The position numbers were made by a program, and so were the translations under genes. Of a stretch of 64,000 nucleotides of DNA, positions 31,783 through 41,323 are shown piece by piece (position 1 is the stretch's first letter; every line of letters starts with the position of its first letter). Source of the DNA: Duganella levis. Lineage in GTDB: Bacteria; Pseudomonadota; Gammaproteobacteria; Burkholderiales; Burkholderiaceae_D. The notes below the pieces were generated by a model. That model searched no databases, was not told the DNA's origin, and was given only the letters and a program-made list of their open reading frames with translations. Location of the stretch: assembly GCF_009857605.1 (NCBI RefSeq), contig NZ_WWCT01000001.1:310001-374000 (forward strand), given 5' to 3'.

Positions 31783-31942
31783 GATCTTCTCCGGGGTGAA
31801 TGATAGTGAGGCGATTATAGAAACCCGTCGATTACGCCAGCATGGCCCGCGGATTACACTTTTATGACAGCCTGTATGAGCGCAACCGTACAGTAACGCG
31901 CGATTCGCTGGGTTATCGTCCGCCTAACTAGAGGAGATCACC

Positions 31943-34309
31943 ATGATGCTATGGATACTTGCGGCCGTCGTCGTCGCCTTCGTTGTATTGCTTGCTTATG
32001 CGCCGCTGCGGCGCAGCCTGATCACACCGCGTATCTACGCGCTGTTCAAGCGCATCCTGCCGCCGATGTCCGACACCGAGCGCGACGCGCTGGAAGCCGG
32101 CACCACCTGGTGGGACGCCGACCTGTTCTCCGGCCGTCCGGACTGGAACAAATTCATGGAGCTCAAGCGCCCCACCCTCACCGCCGAAGAGCAGGCCTTC
32201 CTGAACAACGAAGTGCGCCAGCTGTGCGAGATGGTGGATGACTGGGAGGCCACCCAGGTATGGCAAGGCCTGCCGGCGCCGGCCTGGCAATTCGCCCGCG
32301 ACAAGGGCTTCCTCGGCATGATCATTCCCAAGCATTACGGCGGCAAGGCGTTTTCGGCCTATATGCATTCGCAGGTGGTGATGATGCTGTCGACGCGCTG
32401 CTCGGCGCTGGCGGTGCAGGTGATGGTGCCCAATTCGCTGGGGCCAGCCGAACTGCTGCTGCATTACGGCACCGACCAGCAAAAGGATTACTACCTGCCG
32501 CGCCTCGCCAAGGGCGACGAAATCCCCTGCTTCGCGCTGACCAGCCCGTATGCTGGTTCGGACGCTGCCGCCATTCCGGATACCGGCGTGGTCTGCATGG
32601 GCCAGCATGAAGGCCGCGAGGTGCTGGGCTTGCGCATCACCTGGAACAAGCGCTACATCACGCTGGGACCGATCGCCACGCTGCTCGGCCTGGCCTTCCG
32701 CGTCACCGATCCGGACAAGCTGCTGCCGGCGGACGCCAAACCCGGCATCACCTGCGCGCTGATCCCGACCACCCATCCGGGCGTGGTGATCGGCCGCCGC
32801 CACTGGCCGCTGAACGCCGTGTTCCAGAACGGCCCGACCAGCGGCAAGGACGTGTTCATTCCGATGGAGTGGATCATCGGCGGGCCGCAGCAAATCGGCA
32901 AAGGCTGGCGCATGCTGATGGAATGCCTGGCCGCCGGCCGCGCCATTTCGCTGCCCTCGGCCAGCGTCGGCACGGCCAAGCTGGCAGTGCGCGGCACCAG
33001 CGCGTATTGCGCGATCCGCCGCCAGTTCAACACCGCCATCGGGAAATTTGAAGGTGTGCAGGAAGCGCTGGCGCGCATGGGCGCCAATCTGTATATGATG
33101 GATGCGGCGCGCAAGCTGTCGGCGCTGGCCGTCGATCTGGGGGAAAAGCCGGCCGTCATCTCGGCCATCGCCAAATACCATGTGACCGAGCGCGGCCGCG
33201 CAGTCGTCAACGACGGCATGGATATCCTGGGCGGCAAAGGCATTTGCATGGGGCCGTCCAACTTCCTGGCGCGGGCCTATCAGCAGATTCCGATAGCCAT
33301 CACGGTGGAAGGCGCCAATATTCTCACGCGCTGCCTGATCATCTTCGGCCAGGGCGCGATTCGCTCCCATCCTTATGTGCTGAAGGAAATGCGCTCCACC
33401 GCCGACGCCGACCAGCGCCAAGGGTTGATCGACTTCGACGCCGCCTTCTTCGGCCACATGCGCTTCACCATTGGCAACGCCTTCCGTTCGCTGTGGTACA
33501 GCTTCACCGGCGCCGTGACCGCGCCCGTACCGCGTCGCGCATCAAGCGAGATGGGCCGCTATTACCGCGCCGTTGGCCGCCTGTCCACCGCATTTGCGCT
33601 GATGACCGATTTGTCGATGTTCACGCTGGGCGGCGACCTGAAACGGCGCGAACGCATCTCGTCGCGCCTGGGTGATGTGCTGTCCATGCTGTACCTGATC
33701 AGCGCCACGCTGAAACGCTACGAGGATGATGGCCATCAGGAAGCCGACGCACCGTACGCGCACTGGTCGATACAGGATGCGCTCGACAAGGCGCAAATCG
33801 CACTCGTTGGCGTGCTGGACAACTTCCCCAGCCGTCCTGCTGCCTGGCTGGCGCGGCTGCTGGTATTCCCGTTCGGCCTGCCGTATGCGGCGCCGTCCGA
33901 CCGCATCGGCGCTGAAGTCGCGACCGCCATGCAAACCCACGGCGACTCCCGCGAACGGCTGCTGGCCGACAGTTTCCTGGCTGACGACCTGCGCGATCCG
34001 GTCGCCTGCGGCGAGCTGGCGTTCGGCCTGCTGGGCATGGTAGATGGCATCGAACATCGTCTGAAGCCGGCCATCAAGTCCGGCAAGCTGCCGCCGATAC
34101 CGCAAAGCCTGCCGGAGATGGAGCACTGGATCGCCAATGCCGCATCCCAAGGCCTGATGACGCCGGAAGAACGCCGCGCCATGTCGGACTTTGCCCGCTA
34201 CACCGACTTGTCGGTGCACGTGGACGACTTCCCGCCCGACCTCAACGCGGCGGCCGACGCCGAACAGCGCCGCCGCATGGCGCCGCAAGCGCAAGCAGAG
34301 ACGGCCTGA
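31943..34309 (+). CDS. fadE: Acyl-CoA dehydrogenase FadE
   Basis: This is a 788-residue protein (E. coli FadE 814), much longer than ordinary acyl-CoA dehydrogenases, with an N-terminal hydrophobic helix (MLWILAAVVVAFVVLLAYAPL) as in FadE. Motifs include PKHYGGKAFSAYMHSQ, CFALTSPYAGSDAAAIPDTG, QFNTAIGKFEGVQEALARM and DGMDILGGKGICMGPSNFLARAYQ. It catalyses the first step of beta-oxidation with FAD at the inner membrane. GAGG precedes the ATG. It stands alone. Confidence 0.93.
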   Translation: MMLWILAAVVVAFVVLLAYAPLRRSLITPRIYALFKRILPPMSDTERDALEAGTTWWDADLFSGRPDWNKFMELKRPTLTAEEQAFLNNEVRQLCEMVDDWEATQVWQGLPAPAWQFARDKGFLGMIIPKHYGGKAFSAYMHSQVVMMLSTRCSALAVQVMVPNSLGPAELLLHYGTDQQKDYYLPRLAKGDEIPCFALTSPYAGSDAAAIPDTGVVCMGQHEGREVLGLRITWNKRYITLGPIATLLGLAFRVTDPDKLLPADAKPGITCALIPTTHPGVVIGRRHWPLNAVFQNGPTSGKDVFIPMEWIIGGPQQIGKGWRMLMECLAAGRAISLPSASVGTAKLAVRGTSAYCAIRRQFNTAIGKFEGVQEALARMGANLYMMDAARKLSALAVDLGEKPAVISAIAKYHVTERGRAVVNDGMDILGGKGICMGPSNFLARAYQQIPIAITVEGANILTRCLIIFGQGAIRSHPYVLKEMRSTADADQRQGLIDFDAAFFGHMRFTIGNAFRSLWYSFTGAVTAPVPRRASSEMGRYYRAVGRLSTAFALMTDLSMFTLGGDLKRRERISSRLGDVLSMLYLISATLKRYEDDGHQEADAPYAHWSIQDALDKAQIALVGVLDNFPSRPAAWLARLLVFPFGLPYAAPSDRIGAEVATAMQTHGDSRERLLADSFLADDLRDPVACGELAFGLLGMVDGIEHRLKPAIKSGKLPPIPQSLPEMEHWIANAASQGLMTPEERRAMSDFARYTDLSVHVDDFPPDLNAAADAEQRRRMAPQAQAETA

Positions 34310-34370
34310 GTTGCTTTAGAATAAGCCCCTTTGCGGCAGCACTGCTGCGACTGCTTTCGCATAGGGCCTT

Positions 34371-37325
34371 ATGTTTTTTCGATCCGCGCTGTTTGGTTTC
34401 CTCGTTTTCCTGGTCTCTACTGTCGCCGCCGCGCCCCTGCGACCGTATTGGCATACCAGCATGGTGCATGCCGCCTGGACCAAGCGTGACGGCGCACCTG
34501 CCGCCGTGTTCGATATGGCGCAGGACCAACGCGGCATGCTGTGGTTCACCGCCACCGACGGCGTCTACCATTTCGACGGCGTGCGCTTCGCGCGCACCAC
34601 GGCCATCGACGGCAATCCGCTGCGCTCGTCCAATACCAACGGCATGCTGGCGGTCGGCACGGCGCTGTGGATAGGCTATAACTTCGGCGGCGTCAGCGTC
34701 TTCGACCAGGGCAAGGTGCGCCATTACGGCACGGCGGAAGGCCTGCCGGAGCGTAGTGTTTATCACATCGATCGCACCGGCAACGGCGTGATGTGGATCG
34801 CCAGCAGCGCGGGCCTGTACTGGCTGGACGGCGCGCGCTGGCGCCATGTGGAACCCGAGGAGGGTCTGCCGGCCGGCGATTTCCATTACTTCACGGCGCT
34901 GACGGACGGCAGCATCCTGGCCTACCACCCGCAAGGCCTGTACCGTAGCAATGCCAACGGCCATCAATTCCATCTGGTGTCGAACGACAAGCAGATCGAA
35001 ATCGGCCATCTGCTGCCGGACGGCGATGTGCTGGCGGTCAGTGTCGATCATCGGCTGTACCGCTACACACCGCGCGACGACAAGTTCCAGCCCATTATTT
35101 TGCCGGATGGCGAACAGCCGTTCGGGGTGTTTGTCGACCATCGCGGCGGCATCTGGATTAATACGGATGACGGCGTCAAGCTGCTGGGCCGGGATCTGCG
35201 CGTGCAACGCACCTTTCTGGCGCCGCAAAACCTCAGTGGCAAGCTGATCTACAACATGCTGGAAGACCGTGAAGGCAATGTCTGGCTGACCACAGAAAAC
35301 GGCGTCGACCGCATCCGCGAGTCGCGCCTGACCGCCATTTCCCTGCCGCCGCGCATGTTCAGCGGCTTGAGCGTGCGCGCCGACCGCGACGGCACCGTCT
35401 GGATCGGCAATTACCAGACCACCGGCAATTACGAATTGAACAGCTTCGGCCTGCATGGCGACGGCAGCCGCGAAGCGACGCCCCTGACCAACATCACCGC
35501 CACGGCGCGCGCGCCGGATGGCAGCGTCTGGTTCGGCAACGCCGAAAAGATCTGGCACCGGGAAGACGGCCGCTGGCGCAGTTGGCCCTTGCCGCCCGAG
35601 TTGCGCGGTCATGAGGTGCAGGCCTTGGCGATGGACCGCGCCGGCCGCCTGTGGGTATCGGTGCTGCGCAAGGGCGTGCATGTGCTGCATGACGGCCAGT
35701 GGCAGGCGGGCGGCGGCCATGCCGAGCTGGCGCCGCGCACGGCCGTGTCGCTGTATGCCGATCCGCACGGTGCGGTCTGGATCGGCTATCCCGGCAATCA
35801 CCTGGCGCTGGTGCAAGGCGATGCGGTGCGCCAGTTCGGCCCGGAGGATGGCCTGGAGGTAGGCAACGTCACGGTCATGGATAGCGGCGGCGGCCATCTG
35901 TGGGTCGGTGGCGACCAGGGTGTTGCGGTGTTCACCGGCGGCCGCTTCGCCGCCCTCTCTGACGCGGCTGGTCAGCGCATGAACGGCGTTTCCGGGCTGG
36001 TCGCGGCCAGGGACGGCGGCTTGTGGCTGCATGGCGCTGACGGCCTGATCCGCGTCACCGCGCCGGCGCTCAAGGCCGCGCTGGCCGACGGCAGCCATCG
36101 GCTGCAAGCCGAGCACTTCGATTACCTGGATGGCCACGAAGGCAAGCCGGCTCAGTTGCGGCCGCTGTCGGCGCTGACCGAGGCGCCTGACGGTAGGCTG
36201 TGGTACGCCACTACCGGCAGTGTCGGCTGGATCGATCCGTCCCGCATCGACAGCAATCCGCTGCCGCCAGCGCCACAGATTACCGCCTTGCGCACCGACA
36301 GTCAGGGCTATTCCCCGCAATCCGGCCTGGTCCTGCCGCAGCACACCACCAACCTGGAATTGGATTTCACGGCGGCCGCGCTGTCGATCCCGGAGCGGGT
36401 ACGGTTCCGCTACCGCCTGCTGGGACTGGAGTCAGGCTGGCGTGACGCCGGCGTCCGCCGCACCGCTTTCTATACCAACCTGAGCCCCGGCCAGTACCGG
36501 TTTGAAGTCAGCGCCATGAATGAAGACGGCGTCTGGAGTACGGCGCCGGGCGCTCTCGCCTTCAGCATCACGCCGGCGTTTACGCAAACCCTGTGGTTCA
36601 AACTGGTGTGCGGGCTGGTGGTGTTGGGCGCGCTGTATCTGCTTTACTGCTGGCGGCTGGCGCTGGCGACGCGACGAATGGCGGAACGGATGGGCGAACG
36701 GCGCCGGGAGCGCGAACGCATCGCCCGCACCTTGCACGACAATTTCCTGCAAAGTGTGCAAACGCTGATGATCTTCTTCTCGCAGGTAAAGAAGGGTTTG
36801 TCGCCGACCGATCCGGCGCAAAAGCGCATCGACGCCGCGCTGGACGCCGCCGACCTGGTGCTGAACGAAGGCCGCTCGCAAGTCCACGAACTGCGCAGCA
36901 CTGCGCTGCAGGAAGAACTCGATAGCGCCTTGTCCGGCGTCGGCCAGACGCTGGGCGAGCAACATGGCGTGCGCTTTGCGCTGGAAGTGGTCGGTGCGCC
37001 GCTGCCGTTACGCGAGGAAATCGCGGCGGAAGCCTACGCGATCGCCCGCGAGGCCATGCTCAACGCTTTCCGGCATGCGAACAGCGACGACGTTACGGTG
37101 ACGCTGACCTATACGCGCAAGCATTTCATGCTGACCGTCGCCGACCAGGGCCAGGGACTGAGCGCCGATGTGCTAGCCGCCGGCGAACGTCCCGGCCACT
37201 GGGGCTTGCCGGGCATGCGCGAACGTGCTGAGAGCGTCGGCGGGGTGCTGACCGTGCACAGCGCGGCCGGCGCCGGCACCAGGATTATTTTGCGTCTGCC
37301 GGGGCGGCGCGCGTACCGGCGCTGA
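34371..37325 (+). CDS. Beta-propeller (Reg_prop) sensor histidine kinase, NarL-partner type
   Basis: This is a 984-residue protein. After a signal sequence (1-20), residues about 35-630 form two-component propeller repeats (GMLWFTATDGVYHFDG, GVMWIASSAGLYWLDG, GNVWLTTENGVDRIRE and others). A Y_Y_Y domain follows (about 640-735), then one transmembrane helix (LWFKLVCGLVVLGALYLLYCW), HisKA_3 with His789 in RERIARTLHDNFLQSVQ, and HATPase_c with EAMLNAFRHANSD and GLPGMRERAES. Such kinases sense polysaccharide or oligosaccharide fragments and signal to NarL-type regulators. No response regulator is adjacent. The 3' end overlaps the DUF455 gene by 41 bp. Confidence 0.92.
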   Translation: MFFRSALFGFLVFLVSTVAAAPLRPYWHTSMVHAAWTKRDGAPAAVFDMAQDQRGMLWFTATDGVYHFDGVRFARTTAIDGNPLRSSNTNGMLAVGTALWIGYNFGGVSVFDQGKVRHYGTAEGLPERSVYHIDRTGNGVMWIASSAGLYWLDGARWRHVEPEEGLPAGDFHYFTALTDGSILAYHPQGLYRSNANGHQFHLVSNDKQIEIGHLLPDGDVLAVSVDHRLYRYTPRDDKFQPIILPDGEQPFGVFVDHRGGIWINTDDGVKLLGRDLRVQRTFLAPQNLSGKLIYNMLEDREGNVWLTTENGVDRIRESRLTAISLPPRMFSGLSVRADRDGTVWIGNYQTTGNYELNSFGLHGDGSREATPLTNITATARAPDGSVWFGNAEKIWHREDGRWRSWPLPPELRGHEVQALAMDRAGRLWVSVLRKGVHVLHDGQWQAGGGHAELAPRTAVSLYADPHGAVWIGYPGNHLALVQGDAVRQFGPEDGLEVGNVTVMDSGGGHLWVGGDQGVAVFTGGRFAALSDAAGQRMNGVSGLVAARDGGLWLHGADGLIRVTAPALKAALADGSHRLQAEHFDYLDGHEGKPAQLRPLSALTEAPDGRLWYATTGSVGWIDPSRIDSNPLPPAPQITALRTDSQGYSPQSGLVLPQHTTNLELDFTAAALSIPERVRFRYRLLGLESGWRDAGVRRTAFYTNLSPGQYRFEVSAMNEDGVWSTAPGALAFSITPAFTQTLWFKLVCGLVVLGALYLLYCWRLALATRRMAERMGERRRERERIARTLHDNFLQSVQTLMIFFSQVKKGLSPTDPAQKRIDAALDAADLVLNEGRSQVHELRSTALQEELDSALSGVGQTLGEQHGVRFALEVVGAPLPLREEIAAEAYAIAREAMLNAFRHANSDDVTVTLTYTRKHFMLTVADQGQGLSADVLAAGERPGHWGLPGMRERAESVGGVLTVHSAAGAGTRIILRLPGRRAYRR

Positions 37326-38118
37326 CCAGCGTCTGCAATTCCTCTTCGGTAAAGCCGGCCTGCCGGCGCGCTTCCAGATTGAACGGGCCGCGCGGCGTCG
37401 GCGCCTTGTATTGCGCCGCCAGCGCGGCGTAGGCCGGGATCAGCTCCAGCCCGCGCAGGCGGCACAGGTAGCCATACCAGCGATTGCCGATTTCCACATG
37501 ACCGATTTCGTCGCGCAGGATGATGTCGAGAATGGCGGCGGCGTCCTTGTCGCCGGCCTGGGCCAGCTTGGCGCGCAGCGGCGGATTGGCGTCGAGACCG
37601 CGCGCCTCGAGCGTGCGCGGCACCAGCGCCATGCGCGCCAGCACGTCGTCGCTGGTCTTGGCCACCATCTCCCACAGGCTGTCGTGCGCCAGGAACTGAC
37701 CGTAGCCATAGCCCAGCCGCTGTAAATGTTCTTCCAGCAGCGAAAAATGGTAAGCCTCTTCCCTGGCGACCTGTAGCCAGTCGGTGTAGTAAGCGGCCGG
37801 CATGCCGGCAAAGCGCCAGATCGCATCCAGGGCCAGGTTGACGGCGTTGAATTCGATATGCGCCAGCGCGTGGATCAGCATGGCACGGCCTTCCGGCGTA
37901 TTCATGGCGCGGCGCCCCACTTGCAGCGGCGGCACCAATTCCGGCCGCTCGGGCCGGCCCGGAATCTGCGCCGCCGAGGTCAGCTCCGCCGCCGGGTCAG
38001 GCAGGCAAGCGCCCTGCTCCGATGCCTTCGACAAGGCGTACACCGCCGCCACCTTGGCCATCGGATCGGGCTCGGTCAGGCATTGCAGCGCGCGGGCGCG
38101 GAGTTCGGTAGCAGTCAT
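37285..38118 (-). CDS. DUF455 family ferritin-like protein
   Basis: This is a 277-residue protein from ATG 38118, chosen for the GGAAG upstream. It contains the DUF455 blocks LIHALAHIEFNAVNLALDAIWRFAGMP, YTDWLQVAREEAYHFSLLEEHLQRLGY and LDIILRDEIGHVEIGNRWY, each supplying Glu/His of a ferritin-like di-iron four-helix bundle. The function of the family (COG2833) is unknown; tRNA-hydroxylase-like or oxidase activity has been suggested for related folds. It converges on the sensor kinase. Confidence 0.88.
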   Translation of the reverse strand: MTATELRARALQCLTEPDPMAKVAAVYALSKASEQGACLPDPAAELTSAAQIPGRPERPELVPPLQVGRRAMNTPEGRAMLIHALAHIEFNAVNLALDAIWRFAGMPAAYYTDWLQVAREEAYHFSLLEEHLQRLGYGYGQFLAHDSLWEMVAKTSDDVLARMALVPRTLEARGLDANPPLRAKLAQAGDKDAAAILDIILRDEIGHVEIGNRWYGYLCRLRGLELIPAYAALAAQYKAPTPRGPFNLEARRQAGFTEEELQTLVSAGTRAAPADAK

Positions 38119-38294
38119 GCGGAGTCTTCCAATTTGCGAGGGCGGTAGTGTAGCACTTTGGTTCTTCAAGAACTAATCCCTGTCCTACACCCACACTGCA
38201 CGCGCACCGATACCTCAACTGTCGGGCAAGCAGCATGATGATGCCTGTCACCGCATCGTCTGACGCGGGACCTTACCAACCTTTGGAGACCATC

Positions 38295-38828
38295 ATGAGC
38301 TATCTAGACCGCGACACCTACGGCATTTATCGCAGCGACGACGCAACCGGCCCAGGCCCACGCCTGATGGGCGCCGACACGCTCATCGGTGAGGACGTGT
38401 ACAACCGCCAGGACGAAGACCTGGGCGATATCAAGGAAATCATGCTGGACATCCGCAGCGGCCAAGTGGCTTACGCTGTGCTGTCGTTCGGCGGCTGGCT
38501 GGGCATGGGCGACAAGCTGTTCGCCGTGCCATGGCAAGCGCTGCAACTGGACACCGACAACAAGCGTTTCCTGCTGGACGTGTCCAAAGAGCACCTGAAA
38601 AATGCTCCAGGCTTTGACCAGGACAATTGGCCCGACATGGCCAGCACCGAGTTCAACACCCAACTGCACAGCTTCTACGGCACCCAGCAAAACGTTCCCG
38701 GCGGCGTGACGTCGACCGGCAGCGTGATGGGCAGCGGCAGCGCCAGCCTGCAAAGCGATCCGGGCTACATCGATCCAACCTACAGCAACCGCGGCGGCAG
38801 CATCGGCTCGGGCAGCGGCAATATCTGA
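38295..38828 (+). CDS. PRC-barrel domain protein
   Basis: This is a 177-residue protein. ATG 38295 is preceded by TTGGAG. Residues about 24-110 are a PRC barrel: LMGADTLIGEDVYNRQDEDLGDIKEIMLDIRSGQVAYAVLSFGGWLGMGDKLFAVPWQALQLD. The C-terminus is a low-complexity Gly/Ser tail. Similar proteins are stress-induced in beta- and gammaproteobacteria. It precedes the Anbu operon but a hairpin separates them. Confidence 0.88.
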   Translation: MSYLDRDTYGIYRSDDATGPGPRLMGADTLIGEDVYNRQDEDLGDIKEIMLDIRSGQVAYAVLSFGGWLGMGDKLFAVPWQALQLDTDNKRFLLDVSKEHLKNAPGFDQDNWPDMASTEFNTQLHSFYGTQQNVPGGVTSTGSVMGSGSASLQSDPGYIDPTYSNRGGSIGSGSGNI

Positions 38829-38833
38829 TTGAC

Positions 38834-38852
38834 GGCGCCCTCCCCGGGCGCC
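38834..38852 (+). terminator. Hairpin after the PRC-barrel gene
   Basis: GGCGCCC-TCCCC-GGGCGCC forms a 7-bp all-GC stem six bases after the stop codon. There is no T-run, so it may be a weak terminator or a 3'-end protective stem. Confidence 0.5.
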
Positions 38853-38918
38853 TGCACCAAAAGCGGGCATTCCCCTTGGCACGTTTCTTGATAGAAGAAT
38901 AAACGTGCCAAACAGGGA

Positions 38919-40358
38919 ATGTCCGATATGCCAAAATTCTTCAATGAAATGACAGCTGACGGCCTGGCGCACACTGCCAGCGCCGACGTGCGTGAACACT
39001 ACCGCGAATTCTGCGGCTGGCTGCAGCGCCAATCCGCCGACACCATCGAACGCAAGCGCGCCGAGGCCGACCTCACCTTCCGCCGCGTCGGCATCACCTT
39101 CGCCGTGTATGGCGACGATGCCGGCACCGAGCGCTTGATTCCGTTCGATACCATCCCCCGCATTATCCCCGCCGCCGAGTGGAAGCAGTTGCAGACCGGC
39201 CTGGTCCAGCGCGTCAAGGCGTTGAATATGTTCATCCACGATATTTATCACGACCAGAACATCATCAAGGCCGGCATTATTCCTGCCGAGCAAATCTACC
39301 AGAACGCCCAGTACCGGCCGGAGATGCAAGGCATTAACGTGGTGTCCGACATCTACGCCCACATCGCCGGGGTCGATATCGTGCGCGCCGGCCAGGGCGA
39401 GTTTTACGTGCTGGAAGACAATCTGCGGGTGCCGTCCGGCGTCTCTTATATGCTGGAAGATCGCAAGATGATGATGCGGCTGTTCCCGGAACTGTTCGCC
39501 CGCAACAAGATCGCCCCGGTCGACCATTATCCCGACATGCTGCTGGATAACCTGCGCTCCGTGGCGCCGATGGGCATCAACGACCCGACCGTGGTGGTGA
39601 TGACGCCGGGCATGTACAACTCGGCCTACTTCGAGCACGCTTTCCTGGCCCAGCAAATGGGCGTGGAGCTGGTCGAAGGCAAGGATTTGTTCGTCAGCGA
39701 TAACACCGTGTTCATGCGCACCACGCGCGGACCGAAGCGGGTGGACGTGATCTATCGCCGGCTGGACGACGATTTCCTCGATCCGCTGGCGTTCCGGCCG
39801 GATTCCTCGCTGGGCGTGCCGGGCCTGCTGTCGGTCTACCGCGCCGGCCGCGTGACGCTGGCCAACGCCATCGGCACCGGCGTGGCCGACGACAAGTCGA
39901 TCTACCCGTATGTGCCGGACATGATCAAGTTCTACCTGTCGGAAGAACCGGTCCTGAACAATGTGCCGACCTACCAGTGTCGCAAGAAAGAAGACCTCGC
40001 CTACACGCTGGCCAACCTGCCGCAATTGGTGGTCAAGGAAGTGCACGGCGCCGGCGGCTACGGCATGCTGGTCGGGCCGGCCTCGACCAAGGCGCAGATC
40101 GAAGACTTCCGCCAGCGCCTGATCGCCAAGCCGGACGGCTACATCGCCCAGCCGACGCTGGCCCTGTCCTCCTGCCCGACCTATGTGGAAAGCGGGATCG
40201 CCCCGCGCCATATCGATCTGCGGCCGTTTGTGCTGTCCGGCAAAACCATCTCGATGGTGCCCGGCGGCCTGACGCGCGTGGCCTTGCAGGAAGGCTCACT
40301 GGTGGTGAATTCGTCGCAAGGCGGCGGCACCAAGGACACCTGGATTTTGGAGAAATAA
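38919..40358 (+). CDS. Circularly permuted type 2 ATP-grasp protein
   Basis: This is a 479-residue protein of the CP_ATPgrasp family (former DUF404/DUF407; COG2308). Motifs include FDTIPRIIPAAEWKQLQTGLVQRVKALNMFIHDIYHDQ, EFYVLEDNLRVPSGVSYMLEDRK, VVMTPGMYNSAYFEHAFLA, DVIYRRLDDDFLDPL, LVVKEVHGAGGYGMLVGP and IDLRPFVLSGKTISMVPGGLTRVA. ATP-grasp folds ligate carboxylates to amines; this subfamily is predicted to make peptide or isopeptide bonds. It is the first gene of the four-gene Anbu operon, followed after 2 bp by the alpha-E gene. Confidence 0.93.
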   Translation: MSDMPKFFNEMTADGLAHTASADVREHYREFCGWLQRQSADTIERKRAEADLTFRRVGITFAVYGDDAGTERLIPFDTIPRIIPAAEWKQLQTGLVQRVKALNMFIHDIYHDQNIIKAGIIPAEQIYQNAQYRPEMQGINVVSDIYAHIAGVDIVRAGQGEFYVLEDNLRVPSGVSYMLEDRKMMMRLFPELFARNKIAPVDHYPDMLLDNLRSVAPMGINDPTVVVMTPGMYNSAYFEHAFLAQQMGVELVEGKDLFVSDNTVFMRTTRGPKRVDVIYRRLDDDFLDPLAFRPDSSLGVPGLLSVYRAGRVTLANAIGTGVADDKSIYPYVPDMIKFYLSEEPVLNNVPTYQCRKKEDLAYTLANLPQLVVKEVHGAGGYGMLVGPASTKAQIEDFRQRLIAKPDGYIAQPTLALSSCPTYVESGIAPRHIDLRPFVLSGKTISMVPGGLTRVALQEGSLVVNSSQGGGTKDTWILEK

Positions 40359-40360
40359 GC

Positions 40361-41308
40361 ATGCTGAGCCGAACCGCTGACCACTTGTTCTGGATGGCAC
40401 GCTACACCGAGCGCGCCGAAAACACCGCGCGCATGCTGGACGTCAACGTGCAAACCTCGATGCTGCCGCAGTCCGACGAGGAAAACGCCCAGGGCTGGCG
40501 CGCCCTGCTCGGCATCTCCGAGCTGCAAAAGGCGTTCAACCAGAAATACCAGTCGCTGGAGGGCCGCGAAGTTATCGATTTCATGGTGCGCGATCCCGAC
40601 AACACCTCCTCGATCGTGGCCTGCCTGACGCAAGCGCGCGAAAACGCCCGCGCCGTGCGCGGCACGCTGACCACGGAAGTGTGGGAGATCCAGAACCAGA
40701 CCTGGCTGGACATGCAGCGTCGCCTGCAAAGCGATCTGCTGGAAACCGACCCCAGCAAGTTCTTTGAATGGGTCAAGTACCGCTCGCACCTGTCGCGCGG
40801 CGTAACGCTGGGCACCATGTTGCGCGACGAGGCGGTCAACTTCATCCGTCTTGGCACCTTCCTGGAGCGCGCCGACAACACCGCCCGCATCCTCGACGTG
40901 AAATACCACGGCGGCGCCACCGACAGCGCGGAAAGCATGAGCCAGCGCGATTTCTATTACTGGGGCGCGATGCTGCGTTCGGTGTCGGGCTTCGAGATCT
41001 ACCGCAAGGTGTATCGCGACGTCATCACCCCGGCGCGCATCGCCGAGTTGCTGATCTTGCGCGGCGACATGCCGCGCTCGCTGCTGGCTTGCATGGATGA
41101 AGTGGTACAAAACCTGCACGAGGTGCGCAACGACGTCTCGGCCGATACCGAGCGCTTCGCCGGCCGCCTACGCGCCGAGCTGCAATTCGGCAAAATCGAC
41201 GATATCCTGGCGGACGGCTTGCATGACACGCTGACCCGCTTCCTGGCCAACATCTATGAACTGGGCAATCGCGTCAGCCGCGATTTCCTGGTGCCGCTTG
41301 CGGCATAA
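40361..41308 (+). CDS. Alpha-E domain protein (DUF403)
   Basis: This is a 315-residue, almost all-helical protein: MLSRTADHLFWMARYTERAENTARMLDVNVQT, then FVLGxE-type segments FEWVKYRSHLSRGVTLGTMLRDEAVNFIRLGTFLERADNTARILDVKY. Alpha-E proteins (COG2307) nearly always accompany the circularly permuted ATP-grasp. The pair is predicted to form a peptide ligase complex, with no direct biochemical proof known to me. ATG 40361 follows GGAG with close spacing. Confidence 0.93.
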   Translation: MLSRTADHLFWMARYTERAENTARMLDVNVQTSMLPQSDEENAQGWRALLGISELQKAFNQKYQSLEGREVIDFMVRDPDNTSSIVACLTQARENARAVRGTLTTEVWEIQNQTWLDMQRRLQSDLLETDPSKFFEWVKYRSHLSRGVTLGTMLRDEAVNFIRLGTFLERADNTARILDVKYHGGATDSAESMSQRDFYYWGAMLRSVSGFEIYRKVYRDVITPARIAELLILRGDMPRSLLACMDEVVQNLHEVRNDVSADTERFAGRLRAELQFGKIDDILADGLHDTLTRFLANIYELGNRVSRDFLVPLAA

Positions 41309-41323
41309 GCGAAAGGCCATTCC

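Noticed and set aside
31783-31942. Possible metal-regulator box upstream of the CzcE-like gene
   Set aside because: Only weakly symmetrical pieces (ATGACA and CTGTAT) are present, not a convincing inverted repeat.
34242-36344. 700-codon minus-strand frame opposite the sensor kinase
   Set aside because: It is a shadow of the propeller-repeat gene, has no motifs, and overlaps both fadE and the kinase.
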